Position numbers and translations under genes: made by a program. A DNA stretch of 64,000 nucleotides from Pirellulaceae bacterium. Its GTDB lineage: Bacteria; Planctomycetota; Planctomycetia; Pirellulales; Pirellulaceae. Location of the stretch: NCBI GenBank assembly GCA_018402565.1, contig JAGYIQ010000003.1, forward strand, positions 695,746-759,745, given 5' to 3'. The notes under the pieces are model-generated. The model searched no databases. It worked only from the letters and a program-made list of their open reading frames with translations, and had not been told where the DNA came from. Below are positions 28,182 through 39,200 of the stretch, one piece after another. Every line of letters starts with the position of its first letter. Position 1 is the first letter of the stretch.

Positions 28182-30302
28182 CTATCGCACCTCAAATTTG
28201 GGGTTGCGGACTTCGCCGCGGTCCAGATCCAACAGTTGGTCGCAGGTGGCAATCACGGCATAGCGACCAGTAGCAACGACGGTGGTCCACGGCGCTTGCG
28301 GCCCGATCAACTCCGGCAGCAAATCTGGCAAGAGCGCGTCGGACAATCGATCCAATGTCCCGTCAATCAACAGCAATTTGGGCCGCTCGATGATCGCACG
28401 AGCCAACATCAGCCGCAAGCACTGGGACTCGGTGAGCGGCTGGCCCAGCGACTCCAGTTCCGTATCGATCCCGTCGGGCAACGCCTCGATGTCCGCCAAC
28501 AGCCCGACCTTCTGCAAAGCCTCGCGGACGTCCGTCGAACGCACGTTGGACCGATCCAGATGCACGTTTTCGGCGATCGTGGCCTTGATCACCTCGATCC
28601 CGGCCGCGTAGCCAATCTCCTGTTCGACCAACGAGAAGTTCAGCTCGTGAGTACAGACCCCGGCCATCTTGATCTGCCCCGCCTTGGGCAGACGCAATCC
28701 AGCCAACATCTGCAGCAAGGTTGTCTTGCCAGACGCGGGCGCCCCGACCACCGCCAAGGCCTCGCCCGCCACGACTTGGAAGTCGGGAAACCGCAATGCC
28801 TTCCCGCTACCCTGGAACGAAACCTTCGACGCCCTCACGTCACCCAGGCAACTCAAGTCGACCGGTGGGTAATAGCCGTCCTCGGCAATCGGCAACTCCA
28901 ACAAATGCCGCAGCTTGTCGGCAGACGCCATCGTGTCGTAGTACAACTCAATGTGCTTCCCCATCTTGGCCACCGACCCCAAGATGCCCGACACAATCAA
29001 TTCGGCCGCCACCAATTGGCCCAGCGTCAAGCCGCCGTTGATCACCAAGTAGCCTCCCAACGCCAACAGGGCCGTTGCCGAAACTGCCTGGATCCCCAAC
29101 GTGGAAATGATCTGCCGCATCAAAATCCGGAAGTGAGCCGCACGCGCCCCAATGTAACCCTGAGCCAATTCATCCGAGCGATGCTCCGCCAGATTCAAGC
29201 CCGAGTTGCGGCGAAAGGCGTTTGGCGCACGCGTGATCTCCTCCATCCACGCGGCCATCTTGTACTTGTACTTCGATTCCACCAAGCTAGTGTTCACCGC
29301 GTTGCGGCCAATCATGTACAAATAGACCGTCAGGAAAAATAGCAATACAATGTCGTACCCCAGCAAAGCCGGGTGATAAAAGGCCAGAACGGCCATGCCG
29401 ATGACAATCTGCAGCGTCACCATGATGCCATCAATCAAGAAGGTCGCCACGGCCTTCTGGACCGCAATCACATCAAAGAAACGATTGACCAACTCCGGCA
29501 CATAATTTTTGTCGTAGACCGATTGATCCAATTTGGGCAAGCGGTACGTCAAGTCCGACACGACTCGGACGAACAACCGCCGCTGCACAATTTCCGCGAT
29601 CCAAGTGCTCATCGCGATCAAGGCCGCACGGAAACTCAACAAGACAAACAATATCAGCGACAAGACAACGACTGGTTGGAAATACCGACCGAACGCCACC
29701 GTGTTGACCAAGGCCTCAACCGTGATCGGCGTGGCCAAGGCCAAAATCGATATCACCGCAGCGAACAAGACCAAGATCCGAAAGTCAGGCCGCTCGGAAC
29801 GCAAGAAACGCCACAGCCAAACCAACGGGAAGGAGCTGTCCATGGCGCCCGTACCCACGGCCACCACCTTCTGAGCCACCTGGATCGACATCCGATCCGA
29901 ATTCTCAGAATGGCTCGCGCCCGCATCCGACATCAGTTCTTGATAGGCCAGCCAGCGAGCTTCCCCCAACAGGTAGCCGTCGACCAAGTAACGACTGCCC
30001 TTCCGGGCCCGCAAGACAATCGGGGCGGCCTTCGTCCGAGTCGGGCAGAAGAGGACGACCGGCAAACCCTCGTCCAAAAAAGAATTGATGTCCGTCCAAC
30101 TGGCCTGCATGTGGCTGATGCGGAAGCCAAAATGCCGAGCAATCGGGCCGAGATTCTGACTGAGCGAATCCTCGGCCGCCGACGACTGGGACTCGATCTC
30201 CACGCACAAATGACGGAGCCGCTGCAAATCAACGTCCGTCTGAAAGTGGCCTGCAATTGACCGCAGGGCCCACACCAGATGCTCACTATTTTCCGAGATC
30301 AC
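28182..30302 (-). CDS. Type I secretion-like ABC exporter with degenerate ATPase
   Basis: 706 residues: an N-terminal C39-like domain (about 1-130) with no clear catalytic Cys, six predicted TM helices (about 160-440) and an ABC domain (about 495-700). Walker A GAPASGKTT is intact. The signature is LTESQ instead of LSGGQ, Walker B ends LLLIDG with the catalytic Glu replaced by Gly, the H-loop reads VVATGRYAV with no His, and the Q-loop region (IGYAAGIEVIK) has no Gln. It probably binds but may not hydrolyse ATP in the usual way. It heads the operon with HlyD. An ATPase partner could be encoded elsewhere. Confidence 0.85.
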   Translation of the reverse strand: MISENSEHLVWALRSIAGHFQTDVDLQRLRHLCVEIESQSSAAEDSLSQNLGPIARHFGFRISHMQASWTDINSFLDEGLPVVLFCPTRTKAAPIVLRARKGSRYLVDGYLLGEARWLAYQELMSDAGASHSENSDRMSIQVAQKVVAVGTGAMDSSFPLVWLWRFLRSERPDFRILVLFAAVISILALATPITVEALVNTVAFGRYFQPVVVLSLILFVLLSFRAALIAMSTWIAEIVQRRLFVRVVSDLTYRLPKLDQSVYDKNYVPELVNRFFDVIAVQKAVATFLIDGIMVTLQIVIGMAVLAFYHPALLGYDIVLLFFLTVYLYMIGRNAVNTSLVESKYKYKMAAWMEEITRAPNAFRRNSGLNLAEHRSDELAQGYIGARAAHFRILMRQIISTLGIQAVSATALLALGGYLVINGGLTLGQLVAAELIVSGILGSVAKMGKHIELYYDTMASADKLRHLLELPIAEDGYYPPVDLSCLGDVRASKVSFQGSGKALRFPDFQVVAGEALAVVGAPASGKTTLLQMLAGLRLPKAGQIKMAGVCTHELNFSLVEQEIGYAAGIEVIKATIAENVHLDRSNVRSTDVREALQKVGLLADIEALPDGIDTELESLGQPLTESQCLRLMLARAIIERPKLLLIDGTLDRLSDALLPDLLPELIGPQAPWTTVVATGRYAVIATCDQLLDLDRGEVRNPKFEVR

Positions 30303-30552
30303 CGTCGTCCCTCGTGAAGTTCGGTGCCGAGATCATCAACTACGCGCAATCAGCCCGCCACCGCCTCGGCGCCTACGGACCGCTCACCCCGCCCCAATCC
30401 CGCACATCTTACCTAATCAGCCCTGCCTGAACAGATCGATTGCGCACCGCTCCCCCAGGAGCCGCAAGAGCGCACATTTGAACCGTAAATTATAGGCGAC
30501 AAAAACAGACAAACCAGGACATTTTCCCTCAAATTTATTGAGAATCGCCTTG
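30303..30552. other. Intergenic gap, no gene seen
   Basis: This sequence lies upstream of the ABC exporter gene and should contain its promoter. It ends where the 113-bp repeat array starts. No ORF or structured element was recognised. Confidence 0.5.
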
Positions 30553-31875
30553 GCGCGGAAAGGAGACAGTTGGCCGAGGGCTCGCCGATGGTAGTTTTGC
30601 CTGGGGGCGGCGTTCTTTCTCGCTGCATTCCGCCTGAAGGCGGGACTACAAGCGGGGCCAACCCGGCGTAACACGGGAGCTGGTGGCCGAGGGTTCGCCG
30701 ATTGTAGTTTTGCCTGCGGGCGGCGTTTTTTCTCTCCGCATTCCGCCTGAAGGCGGGACTACAAGCAGGGCCACCCAGCCACAAAACGGGAGCTGGTGGC
30801 CGAGGTTCCGCCGATTGTAGTCTTTCCTGCGGGCGGCGTTTTTTCGCTCCGCATTCCGCCTGAAGGCGGGACTACAAGCGGGGCCTCCCAGCCACAAAAC
30901 GGGAGCTGGTGGCCGAGGGTTCGCCGATTGTAGTTTTGCCTGTGGGCGGCGTTTTTTCTCGCTGCATTCCGCCTGAAGGCGGGACTACAAGCGGAGCCTC
31001 CCAGCCACAAAACGGGAGCTGGTGGCCGAGGTTCCGCCGATGGTAGTTTTGCCTGTGGGCGGCGTTTTTTCTCGCTGCATTCCGCCTGAAGGCGGGACTA
31101 CAAGCGGAGCCAACTCGGCGTAACACGGGAGCTGGTGGCCGAGGGTTCGCCGATTGTAGTTTTGCCTGTGGGCGGCGTTTTTTTCTCGCTGCATTCCGCC
31201 TAAAGGCGGGACTAAAAGCGGGGCCAACTCGGCGTAACACGGGAGCTGGTGGCCGAGGTTCCGCCGATGGCAGTTTTGCCTGCGGGCGGCGTTTTTTCTC
31301 GCTGCATTCCGCCTGAAGGCGGGACTACAAGCGGAGCCAACTCGGCGTAACACGGGAGCTGGTGGCCGAGGTCCCGCCGATTGTAGTTTTGCCTGCGGGC
31401 GGCGTTTTTTTCTCGCTGCATTCCGCCTGAAGGCGGGACTACAAGCAGGGCCTCCCAGCCACAAAACGGTAGCTGGTGGCCGAGGTTCCGCCGATGATAG
31501 TTTTGCCTGCGGGCGGCGTTTTTTTCTCGCTGCATTCCGCCTGAAGGCGGGACTACAAGCGGAGCGAACTCGGCGTAACACGGGAGCTGGTGGCCGAGGT
31601 CCCGCCGATTGTAGTTTTGCCTGCGGGCGGCGTTTTTTCTCGCTGCATTCCGCCTGAAGGCGGGACTACAAGCGGAGCCAACTCGGCGTAACACGGGAGC
31701 TGGTGGCCGAGGGCTCGCCGATGATAGTTTTGCCTGCGGGCGGCGTTTTTCTCGCTGCATTCCGCCTGAAGGCGGGACTACAAGCGGGGCCAACTCGGCG
31801 TAACACGGGAGCTGGTGGCCGAGGGTTCGCCGATGGTAGTTTTGCCTGTGAACGGCGTTCTTTCTCGCTGCATTC
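30553..31875. repeat. 112-114-bp tandem repeat array, twelve units
   Basis: Twelve contiguous units are registered on GGCCGAGG at 30572, 30685, 30798, 30911, 31024, 31137, 31251, 31364, 31478, 31592, 31705 and 31817, so the period is 112-114 bp. Each has the core GCATTCCGCCTGAAGGCGGG with a hairpin. Two unit endings alternate irregularly (CCAACTCGGCGTAACAC and CTCCCAGCCACAAAAC). It is the same family as 1-536, in reverse orientation. The last unit breaks off at about 31875, 90 bp before the lipase start. Confidence 0.93.
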
Positions 31876-31964
31876 CGACTTTGACATTGCAGCGGTCGGT
31901 CAATTTGAATACCCTCCCGCGCGAAGTCCAATCGTCCAACCCGTTGTCCATTGCGGTACCCGCC

Positions 31965-33119
31965 ATGCCGAACTCGCCCAACACCACGGCCGAACAACTG
32001 CAACTGGCCGAGAAGATCAACCTGTACTCTCAGGTTACCGGCCCGCTCAAGAGCCTGACTTTTTTCCAACGCAGCCTGCTGATGGCCGAGCTCTCGATGC
32101 TGGCCTACCTCCCGCCCGACAAGGCCTCGCTGGCCGTCCAGAAAATCGGGTTTCGCGAGAGCATGTTTTTCAACCAAAAGGGTGCCCAGGCCTACTGGTT
32201 CCAAAGCCCCTGGGATGCCGTGATCGTCTGCCGCGGAACAGAACCCCACGATTGGTACGACATCCGAGCCAATGTCAATCTCTGGATGGAGGTCGCGGAA
32301 ACCGTGGGCAAGGTCCACCGCGGCTTCAAACGTGAAATGGATCGACTGTGGCCGCGACTGGAGCAGGCCCTGGTCCGCAACCGGCAACCCCTGTGGTTCA
32401 CCGGCCATTCCCTGGGTGGAGCCATGGCGACCATCTGTGCGGGTCGCTGCAAGATTTCGTACATCAAGTCCAACCCCGAGGAACTGTACACGTACGGCAG
32501 CCCACGGGTCGGCAACCATCGCTACGTGCAGTTCACTCGCCTGCGCCATCATCGCTGGGTCAACAACAACGACATCGTCCCCACCGTCCCCCCCACCTGG
32601 CTGGGGTATCGGCACTGCGGCCAGGAATGGTACCTCAACTTTGCCGGCCAGTTGCGCAAATTGACCTGGAGCGGACGCCTCCACGACAGTTGGCAAGGCC
32701 TGCGAGAAGCCTGGACTCAGCGACGCTTTGACTTTGTCGCCGACCATTCCATGTTCGACTACATCGCCGCGATCCGCCACCTCTGTGCCGAGGAACGCCG
32801 GCAAGCCGCCGCAGAGGCCGCCGCAGAGGCAGCGGCAGAGGCAGCCCGCCAAGTCGGCGAGTCGACCGCCGCGGCCTCGTCACTGGTCGGACAGCTAACC
32901 GCCGGGCTTGGCATCGGCCTGGCCGCAGCCACCCATTGCCTGCAGGCCGTGCTGTCCACTCGCACGGATACCCCGCACCTGCCCACTTCAGCGACCGACC
33001 CCACCCACCTCGATTTGGCGGCCGATTTCCCGGCAGAAAATCCCGTCGAGGTCGACCTGAGCGGCGCGGTCGATACCCCTGCAGCGACCGCGGTCGAACC
33101 GCTCCGACGCGCGGCCTAA
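31965..33119 (+). CDS. Class 3 (Rhizomucor-type) lipase-like hydrolase
   Basis: About 384 residues. GHSLGG (about 146-151) is the nucleophile elbow, NNNDIVP (about 201-207) supplies the Asp and DHSM (about 259-262) the His, completing a Ser-Asp-His triad; VIVCRGTEPHDW matches the oxyanion region of class 3 lipases. Probable acylglycerol or phospholipid esterase. There is no clear signal peptide. The C-terminal part is an Ala/Glu-rich helix (AAEAAAEAAAEAA) and a low-complexity tail. ATG 31965 is chosen because upstream codons run back into the repeat array, whose units carry in-frame GTG/ATG codons; no strong Shine-Dalgarno is seen, so the start is uncertain. Confidence 0.82.
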   Translation: MPNSPNTTAEQLQLAEKINLYSQVTGPLKSLTFFQRSLLMAELSMLAYLPPDKASLAVQKIGFRESMFFNQKGAQAYWFQSPWDAVIVCRGTEPHDWYDIRANVNLWMEVAETVGKVHRGFKREMDRLWPRLEQALVRNRQPLWFTGHSLGGAMATICAGRCKISYIKSNPEELYTYGSPRVGNHRYVQFTRLRHHRWVNNNDIVPTVPPTWLGYRHCGQEWYLNFAGQLRKLTWSGRLHDSWQGLREAWTQRRFDFVADHSMFDYIAAIRHLCAEERRQAAAEAAAEAAAEAARQVGESTAAASSLVGQLTAGLGIGLAAATHCLQAVLSTRTDTPHLPTSATDPTHLDLAADFPAENPVEVDLSGAVDTPAATAVEPLRRAA

Positions 33120-33233
33120 CCCAGGGGTCTTCCAGCTTGCAACTCCCGCGACTGGCGGCCATACTGGCCGGCACAGCCCCTCGGTTTGCCCGACCGATAG
33201 TTCGGCGACCGCTGGCTTTTTTTGGGTGGTTAC

Positions 33234-36200
33234 ATGCTCCGCTTCTGGGTTTCGCTCCTGCTGACCTTTGGCTTCTTGGCGTTGCTGGTCGCCATAGTCG
33301 TAGCCCTCTACCGCCTCATCAATCGTTGGACTTCACCGCTCGACAGACCACAGGCCGACAGACCACTGGCCGACAGACCACTGGCCGGCCGCCAGTCACT
33401 CGGGCCAGCCAGCGGACCGGTCCCTCTGACGCTGTTCGATCGCGTGATGCAAATCCGAGAACTGGTCGCTGGGCTGCCACCCGAGCATCATTCGCGGCTG
33501 CTGAAGCGACTGTACCAAGACCTAGCGGAACGCGGCGCTCTGAGCGAGAACGATTTCGCACGGCTCGTGCAGGCACTCGAGCAGACGGGTTTGGCCGATC
33601 CGACAGCCAGCTCATTCGGGCCGCGCGAAATCCCCCCTGCCCCACCGACGACGATCTCGGCGATCCCACCCACACTGGCCGCACCGGCACTGGTCTCGGC
33701 CGAACTGGTCACACCCACACTGTCCACGCCCATACTGTCCACGCCCACACTGTCCCCGGCCGCACTGTCCACGCCCACACTGGCCTCAACCGAACTGTCC
33801 ACGCCGGCACTGGTCGCACCCGAACTGGTCCCGGCCGCATTGGTCCCGGCCACGGCATCTCACGACCCGCCAGCCAAACCAGTTCTGACGACGCCGGCGC
33901 CTTGGGACATGCCCGACCCACCGCCCCGCGCGCCGCGAAAGAGTTTGGCCGAGTGGAGCCAAGGCTTCATGGAGGCCAAGAACATCCATTGGGGCGAATT
34001 GGCGAGCGGGATTCTGATCGTCGGCAGCGCGATGGGGTTGGTCTTGAGCTTGCGGCGTGAACTGCAGGACACCGTGCCGTATTTCCCGGCCCTGTTGTTT
34101 CTCCTGATCAGTTTGGCGGTGCACCAAGCGGGCGTCTACACGCTGCAGCGGTGGCGCCTGCGCAGCACCAGTCGCGGGCTGTTGCTGATCAGCCTGCTGT
34201 TGGTGCCTTTAAACTTTTTAGCGGGTATTTTGTTTAATGCCGAATCCGACAGCCAGCGTCCGCTGAGCGATCCCTGGCTGTGGACGGCCGTCGGGGTGGG
34301 GACCGCGGGCCTGGGTTGGATCACATGGTCGGCCGCTGGCTGTTTGTTGCGCCGCGGACGTTGGCAGCTGCTGCTGCCTCCGCTGACCATCGGCCTGGGG
34401 ATGATCTTCATCAATCGCTGGCCGTGGGCCCACGAGCACCCGCAGCGATTGTGGGCCTTTCTGCCGCTGGTGTTGTCCGTGGTGCTGCCCTGGGCCAGCC
34501 TGACGTGGACCTTGGCTGCGCGACCGCGCGCCTCCGGGCACTCGGCAACACGCGTCTGGATTGTGGCGGGAATCTCCCTATTTTCGCTGGGGACGGCCTA
34601 CGCACTGTTCCTGATGAAGTCGCCGGACCCGCCACAAGTGCTGTCGTCGCTGGCCCCCGGCTCGGCGATCTGGGTTTGTACCCTCTTGGGCCTGCTGGCG
34701 GTCCTGACTCGGCGTTTGCATGCCGAACCGCTTCGGCCATTGGTCTGGGTCAGCTGGGCCCTGATCGGTGTCTTGGGGTTCTCCTTGGCCGTCCTCCTGG
34801 CGTGGTCCTGGCGCTGCCCGCGTGACCTGTTGTTGCTCACGGTCCTTTACACCTGCGCCGCGAGCGTCGCTGCCGCCTGGACGCGACGTTACGTCTATCT
34901 ACCCGCCGCCTTGGTCAGCCTGCTCTTGGCGGCTTTGATCGGCCGCGGACTCTGGACCGGCGTCATCACTTGGAACGAAATCGTGGCGCCCGCCATTCTC
35001 CTGGACCTGGTCCTGAACGGCCGAGCCGCGGTGTTGTTCCTATTGACCGGTACAACGTTGGCCGTCGCGACCCCCTTGATCGTGCGTTACTTCGGCTCGG
35101 CGACCCTGGCAGCTTCAACCTCGGATCATCACACAAAACAGCAGGGTCACGCAGAGCGGCAGGGTCACGCAGAGCGGCAGGGTCAGGGGGTGCGGCAGGA
35201 TCAGGGGGTGCGGCAGGGTCATTGGTGGGAGGCGACTCCGCAACGGCTGCGACGCTGGAACTTCTTGACCGCCGTGGGACTGGTGAGTTGCGGCGGCCTG
35301 TTGGCGTTGATCGGCGCTTACCGTCCGGCGGCCGATCGCTGGGATTCGCTCTTGGGGAGCGGCCTGCTGCTGAGTGTGGCGTTGATGGTGGTGGCCGCCG
35401 CGCTCTGGGGCAACTTCCGACAGCGCAGCACCATCGCCTTGACCGTGGTCGGCACCCTGTTGTTGCTGGCCACCGGCCTGGAGGCGTCGTTTGGCAACCG
35501 CTATCTCCAGACGCACTGGGGCACTTGGGGAATCGAACCGCTGCAACGAGGCCTGGCGGCGGGAGCCAGCGTGACCGCCCTGCTGTTGGCAGCCAGCGTC
35601 TGTCAAGTCCAACGTCGCAAGTCGCTGCCGGCGTTGACCTTTGCCGAAACGGCCTGGTTCGTCGGTCACCTGGGCCTGCTCCTTGGCTGGGCCGCGATCG
35701 TCACCGACCCCTACTCGCGGCTGGCAACTGCCAGTGGCGGCGTGTTGACGATCACGACCCTGGCGGCCGGTTGCCTCTGTCCTCGTTGGCGCCAGGCTCG
35801 CTGCGAATCGGCCGCTGGCCTGGGCCTGCTCTTCTTGGTGGGCACCCATTACCAGGCGACAGAACTCCAGCCCACTCAGGTGGGCACGGCAGCTTGGGCC
35901 TTTGTCTCCGCCGCGGTCGTCGGCCTGGGATGCCTGGTCGCGGAATGGTTCGACCGACGGGGTCGAACGATGAGCTCCCTCGATCGACGCGGCGACGAAG
36001 TGACCGAGACGACGCAGGCATCCGACCGCAATGACGAGCCCAAACAAGATGGCGATTTTATTCCATTAACCATTTTAACTAAACCTATTCCAGAATTAAA
36101 AACGAGCATCGCTAATGAATCTCGAGAATTCCGCCCGCGCGAGTTGGCGTTGGCGCTGGTTCCCTTGGCGTTGATCGGCTGCGTGGTGGCCGGCTGCCTG

Positions 36201-39200
36201 GACGCCGTCAACCGCGAGATCTGGGCGGTGGCGCCGACGCGTCTACCGGTCACTTGGCAGTTGGCCAGCGTGGTCAACTTGGCCACGGCGGTACTCCTGG
36301 GCTGGGCCGGCGGATTGCTGTTCCGCTCTCTCGGTCGCGGACGGGCTCAGGCGGGCCCGTGGTCGCTGGTCTCCGCTCAACTGGGGGGCCTGGCGGCGGG
36401 GCTATTGATCTTCACTGCTGTGGCCCAAGGCGTTCGCTGGGACGATGACCTGCGGGCCGCCTCCGGCATTCGCTGGAGCGTCGCCGCCCTCGGATTGCTC
36501 GGTGCGGCCCTATCTTTTGTCCTGCCGGGTTGGTTTGTTGCTCTGCCAAAGCCCGCGGCGACCGGCACCGATCTCGACGAGGAAGCGGACAAGGAGGAAG
36601 ATCGAGTCGCATATTCGGATACGCTAAACAAGCCACCTTTAGGAGCCCTTCCGGCGGTCCGTCAAGCGATCGTCTGGACCTGGGTCGTCGGTTGTGTCGC
36701 GGTCGTCTTTTCCTTGACGGGCCTGGCGGTGGCCGGCTTCCTCTTGGTCGGGCCGGCCGTATCCGGTGTCTCGCCCCGCAGCACTTGGCTGGGCAGCCTG
36801 CGGACCGATGCGACCTACGGCCTGCCGGTAGCCATCCTCTTGGCGATGGTTCTAATGCTCAGCATCAGTCAACATCGCCGCGGCTTGGCGATCGCTGGTT
36901 CTTATTTGTTGCGATCGATTGTCGTGTTTCAATTGCTGCTACTTGTACTGTCGCCGCACCCGCGACTGGCGACCGAGTGGTTTGTGATGATCGTCCAGAT
37001 GGTCTCGGCGGGCATGACGCTGTACGGCTGGGCGTGGTGGGCGAATCGCCAACGTTGCCACACGCCATTCGCCGTGGGACGTTGGTGGCAACCGCTGCAG
37101 ATGCACACGCTGTTTAATGCCGCGTTGCTGGTGGGCCTGATGAGCTTGGTCGTAGCGAAGTATTTTCTGGAACCCACGCAGCCATTGGGCTGGATCCAGG
37201 CGGCCGGCAACACCGTGGGCCTAGTGACGGTATTGGTGTTTTTGCCGCTGTATTACGTCCTGTTCCTGCGCGGTGACACGGGACGCGGTGATACTGACCG
37301 CGGTGACACGGGACGCGGTGATACGGGACGCGGCATTACTGGCCGCGGCGACATTCGGCGTGGGGACGCGTTACGGTGGCTGGTCCCTGCGGTCGTGGTG
37401 GCCATGATCGCCGCCACGATGACGGTCGTGAATTTGGAACGCTGGGGGCAATGGTCGCCGGGACTGGCCTTCTTGGCCCTGGGTTGGTCTTGGGTGGTCA
37501 TCGCCGCTGGCATGGCCGTGGCCCATGGCTTGCAACCCCTCGGCCAGCAACAGCACGAATCGAATCCATGGTTCCGCGACTCGCAGCGGCTCACAGTCGG
37601 CGGACTGTGGGCGATGCTGAGTGGCCTGATCCTGCTGTTCAGCTTCCGCGGACTCGACACGCTCCCGTCGTTAGAAGTGCACTTCCGCGGGATGCTGACC
37701 TGTCTGTTGGGCTTGGGCGTGACCTTGGGTGCGATTCGGCAAGCGACTTGGTTGCCGTTCTTGTTGGCGCCCCTGGCCAGTATCGTGGTGGCGGGTTGGG
37801 TGCAGTACCCACCGCAGCGACTCGTGCCCAGGTCCTGGGAGTTGTCCCCCAGCGTCCACTTGGCGGCCTACCTGCTGATCGCAGTTGCCTGGACAACCGC
37901 CTACTTATTGCGGCGTTACCGGGGACATAGCATCAATCACCGCTCGCCGCTGCAGTTCGGCCGTTGGGCTTTGTTCGCTGCTGTGGCGGTGGTGATGCTT
38001 GCGTTGGCTTGGGAGCCGGGCCATGTCCTGCAAGCGCGAGAAACGGTGCTCTTGGGTATGAGCATCGGGCTAACCCTGCTCAACCTGTGGTGCGATCGCG
38101 AGCACTGGCGGATCAGCCCTCGGGCCTGGATCAGCTTGGCGACGGTGACTGCGACCAGTACCTGTTTGGCCGCTTGGCTCCTGCCCTCTTACCGTTTTCA
38201 GGGCCTGGCGTGGCTGATTTCTGCCGGTGCGACTATCTTCGCCTGGGGTATCTGCCTGCATGACGCTCGTTCGTTTGAGCGGTTGGGCCGCCGCCTCCGC
38301 GTCCCGCGTTTGGCCGCCACTCGCCAAGCCGCCTGGCGTTGGTTGCCGCCCTTAGCCGCGACAGTCGCTGCGATACTGGTGGTGTTGACGCTCGGTTATC
38401 AGTTCAACGCCGCCACGCTGTGGGAGCGACAGATCGCGACCTTTGGCCCCTTATTGGCTGGCCTGGGTTTTGTCGCGTTTGCCATGGCGACGCAACAGGC
38501 CTGGCAGCGCTACACCGCCATCACTTTGTTCACGATTACCGCGCTATTTTTGTCTTGGACGACCGTACCCTCCGGCGACACATGGGGTTTGGGCCTGTTG
38601 TTCCACACCTACTGGGTCTTGGGTTTCGGTTACCTGGTTTATGGCTTTGTGATCGCCCACGCGTTGCGGGCCGCCGACGCCTGGCGCGAGGCCTTGCAGA
38701 AATCGTCGCTCATCCTACTGATGCTGGCGGTCGGCTGCTTGAGCTCGATTCTGTTGATCGAATTCGGTCGCTGGGTGGACGTTCAGCCACAGTCGGCCAC
38801 CACTGCCCAAGCCGCCCTGGTGGCCTTGATGACTTTGGGCCTGGCCGTTTCCCTGATCGTGCTGGCTTTGAAACCCGATCAACAGGTCCTCACCTGGGAC
38901 ATGCCGGCACGCCAGGGCTTGGTCTATGCGGCTCAACTGTTATTGGTGGCGACCTTGGCCCATTGCGCCTTCACCCTGCCTGGGCTGTTCCGCTTTGGGC
39001 TGCAACAGTACTGGCCCTACGCCGCCATGGGCCTGGCATTCGGCGGCATCGGCGTATGGCATTGGCTGCAGCGACGCGGCCTGATCGTCCTGGCCGAGCC
39101 CCTGGCGACCACCTTGCTGCTGCTGCCTGCCGCAGCGGCCTGCGTCTCGTTGGGCTGGCCAGCCCAGACCGACCGGTCGCTGGTACTGTTACTGGCGGGG

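Noticed and set aside
30553-31875. Regular array looked like a CRISPR array
   Set aside because: The whole ~113-bp unit repeats with no unique spacers, the units are far longer than CRISPR repeats, and no cas gene is in the window.
30417-32852. Long minus-strand ORFs through the 113-bp repeats (up to 546 codons)
   Set aside because: They arise because a 113-bp or 114-bp unit can stay open in several frames and part overlaps the lipase antisense; peptides are repeats of one unit with no domain.
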